5,300 bases of DNA from Nocardia sp. (GTDB taxonomy: Bacteria; Actinomycetota; Actinomycetes; Mycobacteriales; Mycobacteriaceae): positions 1-5,300 of the forward strand of contig JABFXT010000384.1 in NCBI GenBank assembly GCA_013361595.1, written 5' to 3'. Positions 5,034 to 5,300 of the stretch are shown here, one piece after another (position 1 is the stretch's first letter; each line of letters opens with the position of its first letter). The position numbers and the translations under genes were made by a program. Below the pieces are notes generated by a model. That model was not told where the DNA came from. It did no database searches and saw only the letters and a program-made list of their open reading frames with translations.

Positions 5034-5046
5034 ATCCGGAATGGTA
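5034..5046 (-). promoter_or_regulatory. -10 box for a leaderless tetR transcript
   Basis: TACCAT (5046-5041 on the minus strand) matches four of six -10 bases and fits TAnnnT. It lies exactly 7 nt before the GTG at 5033, as in the oxidase gene. No Shine-Dalgarno is seen. With a 17-bp spacer the -35 would be at 5069-5064 (GTTCCC), a poor match lying within a palindrome that may be an operator. Confidence 0.5.
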
Positions 5047-5065
5047 GCAACATACGAATTAGCGG

Positions 5066-5075
5066 GAACCGGTTC
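5066..5075. promoter_or_regulatory. 10-bp palindrome at the tetR -35 region, candidate operator
   Basis: GAACCGGTTC is a perfect palindrome overlapping where the -35 of the tetR promoter should be. TetR-family proteins commonly bind palindromes in their own promoters, so autoregulation from here is plausible. Ten base pairs is short for a TetR operator, so it may be only the core of a longer site or a chance occurrence. Confidence 0.35.
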
Positions 5076-5076
5076 G

Positions 5077-5095
5077 GATCCCGTCGATCGGGATC
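5077..5095. promoter_or_regulatory. 7-5-7 inverted repeat upstream of tetR, candidate operator
   Basis: GATCCCG (5077-5083) and CGGGATC (5089-5095) are exact reverse complements around TCGAT. The 19-bp length is in the usual range for a TetR-family operator, and it begins 44 bp upstream of the start codon, 2 bp beyond the 5066-5075 palindrome. As DNA this could be a second dimer site. Confidence 0.4.
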
Positions 5096-5300
5096 ACGGA
5101 ACATCCGCTGCCCGTGCGGCGCCGGATCCCGCTGCCGGACCCGCCGGAATATCGTTCGCCGCGAGCGGTCGCAGGTTCGGGGCCGCAACCGGCGACCGCG
5201 TTCGCCGCCGTTCCGATCGTCTCCCGTTCGCTCGCGGGATCGGCCCGGCCGTGCGCTACCGCTGAGCGTCGGCGGATCGCAGTCGCGCCGGGAACGTCTG
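5096..5300. other. Right-edge stretch with no supported gene
   Basis: Several frames are open here on both strands, as expected in G+C-rich DNA, but none has a good start, a ribosome binding site, a recognisable motif or clear third-position G/C bias. One plus frame ending in TGA at 5263-5265 could be a divergent gene from the ATG at 5041, but its product is Arg-rich without a hydrophobic core. A minus frame entering from the right edge stops with TAG at 5258-5256 and may be the last 14 residues of a neighbouring gene. I make no gene call. Confidence 0.4.

Noticed and set aside
5030..5300. Minus-strand frame open from the right edge, ending in a TGA that overlaps the tetR GTG
   Set aside because: The overlap looks like operon coupling, but the product is extremely Arg-rich and the frame runs through the A+T-richer promoter-like region and palindromes, so it is probably a chance open frame.

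Overview
The window reads as chromosomal DNA from a high-G+C actinomycete of the Mycobacteriales, most likely Nocardia or a close relative. The evidence is the strongly G/C-biased third codon positions, GTG starts, the tmRNA tag ADSNQREYALAA (close to the mycobacterial tag ADSHQRDYALAA as I remember it), a SmpB of mycobacterial type, and a sugar-lactone oxidase that closely resembles M. tuberculosis Rv1771. Species assignment is inference.

Left part (1-1833): trans-translation and small membrane proteins, all on the minus strand except a possible gene end at the left edge. Reading in the direction of transcription, a 102-residue protein with two membrane segments (1833-1525) has a strong ribosome binding site. 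It is followed by a 77-residue protein with one C-terminal membrane segment (1468-1235), then smpB (1185-712), then the tmRNA gene ssrA (627-262). ssrA has its own candidate promoter, a short hairpin leader and a very clear intrinsic terminator (257-222). SmpB and tmRNA work as one complex that rescues stalled ribosomes and tags the unfinished protein for proteolysis. Positions 65-221 hold no gene I can support, but contain two G+C-rich stem-loops.

Middle (1834-2237): an intergenic region between divergent genes, locally richer in A+T. It holds a 14-bp palindrome in the leader of the 102-residue gene and a 26-codon open frame that runs into the start codon of the next gene.

Right part (2238-5033): a sirtuin-type NAD-dependent deacylase on the plus strand meets an FAD-dependent sugar-1,4-lactone oxidase/dehydrogenase on the minus strand, tail to tail, with a 36-bp overlap. 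Upstream of the oxidase on the same strand is a TetR-family regulator. Both minus-strand genes have a TAnnnT -10-like hexamer exactly 7 nt before a GTG start, which suggests leaderless transcripts. Two inverted repeats upstream of the tetR gene are candidate operators.

From 5096 to the end I see no supportable gene. Nothing here is plainly a mobile element, CRISPR array or defence system. The least-explained elements are the two small membrane proteins next to smpB, the palindromes near them, and the possible TetR-oxidase regulatory unit.
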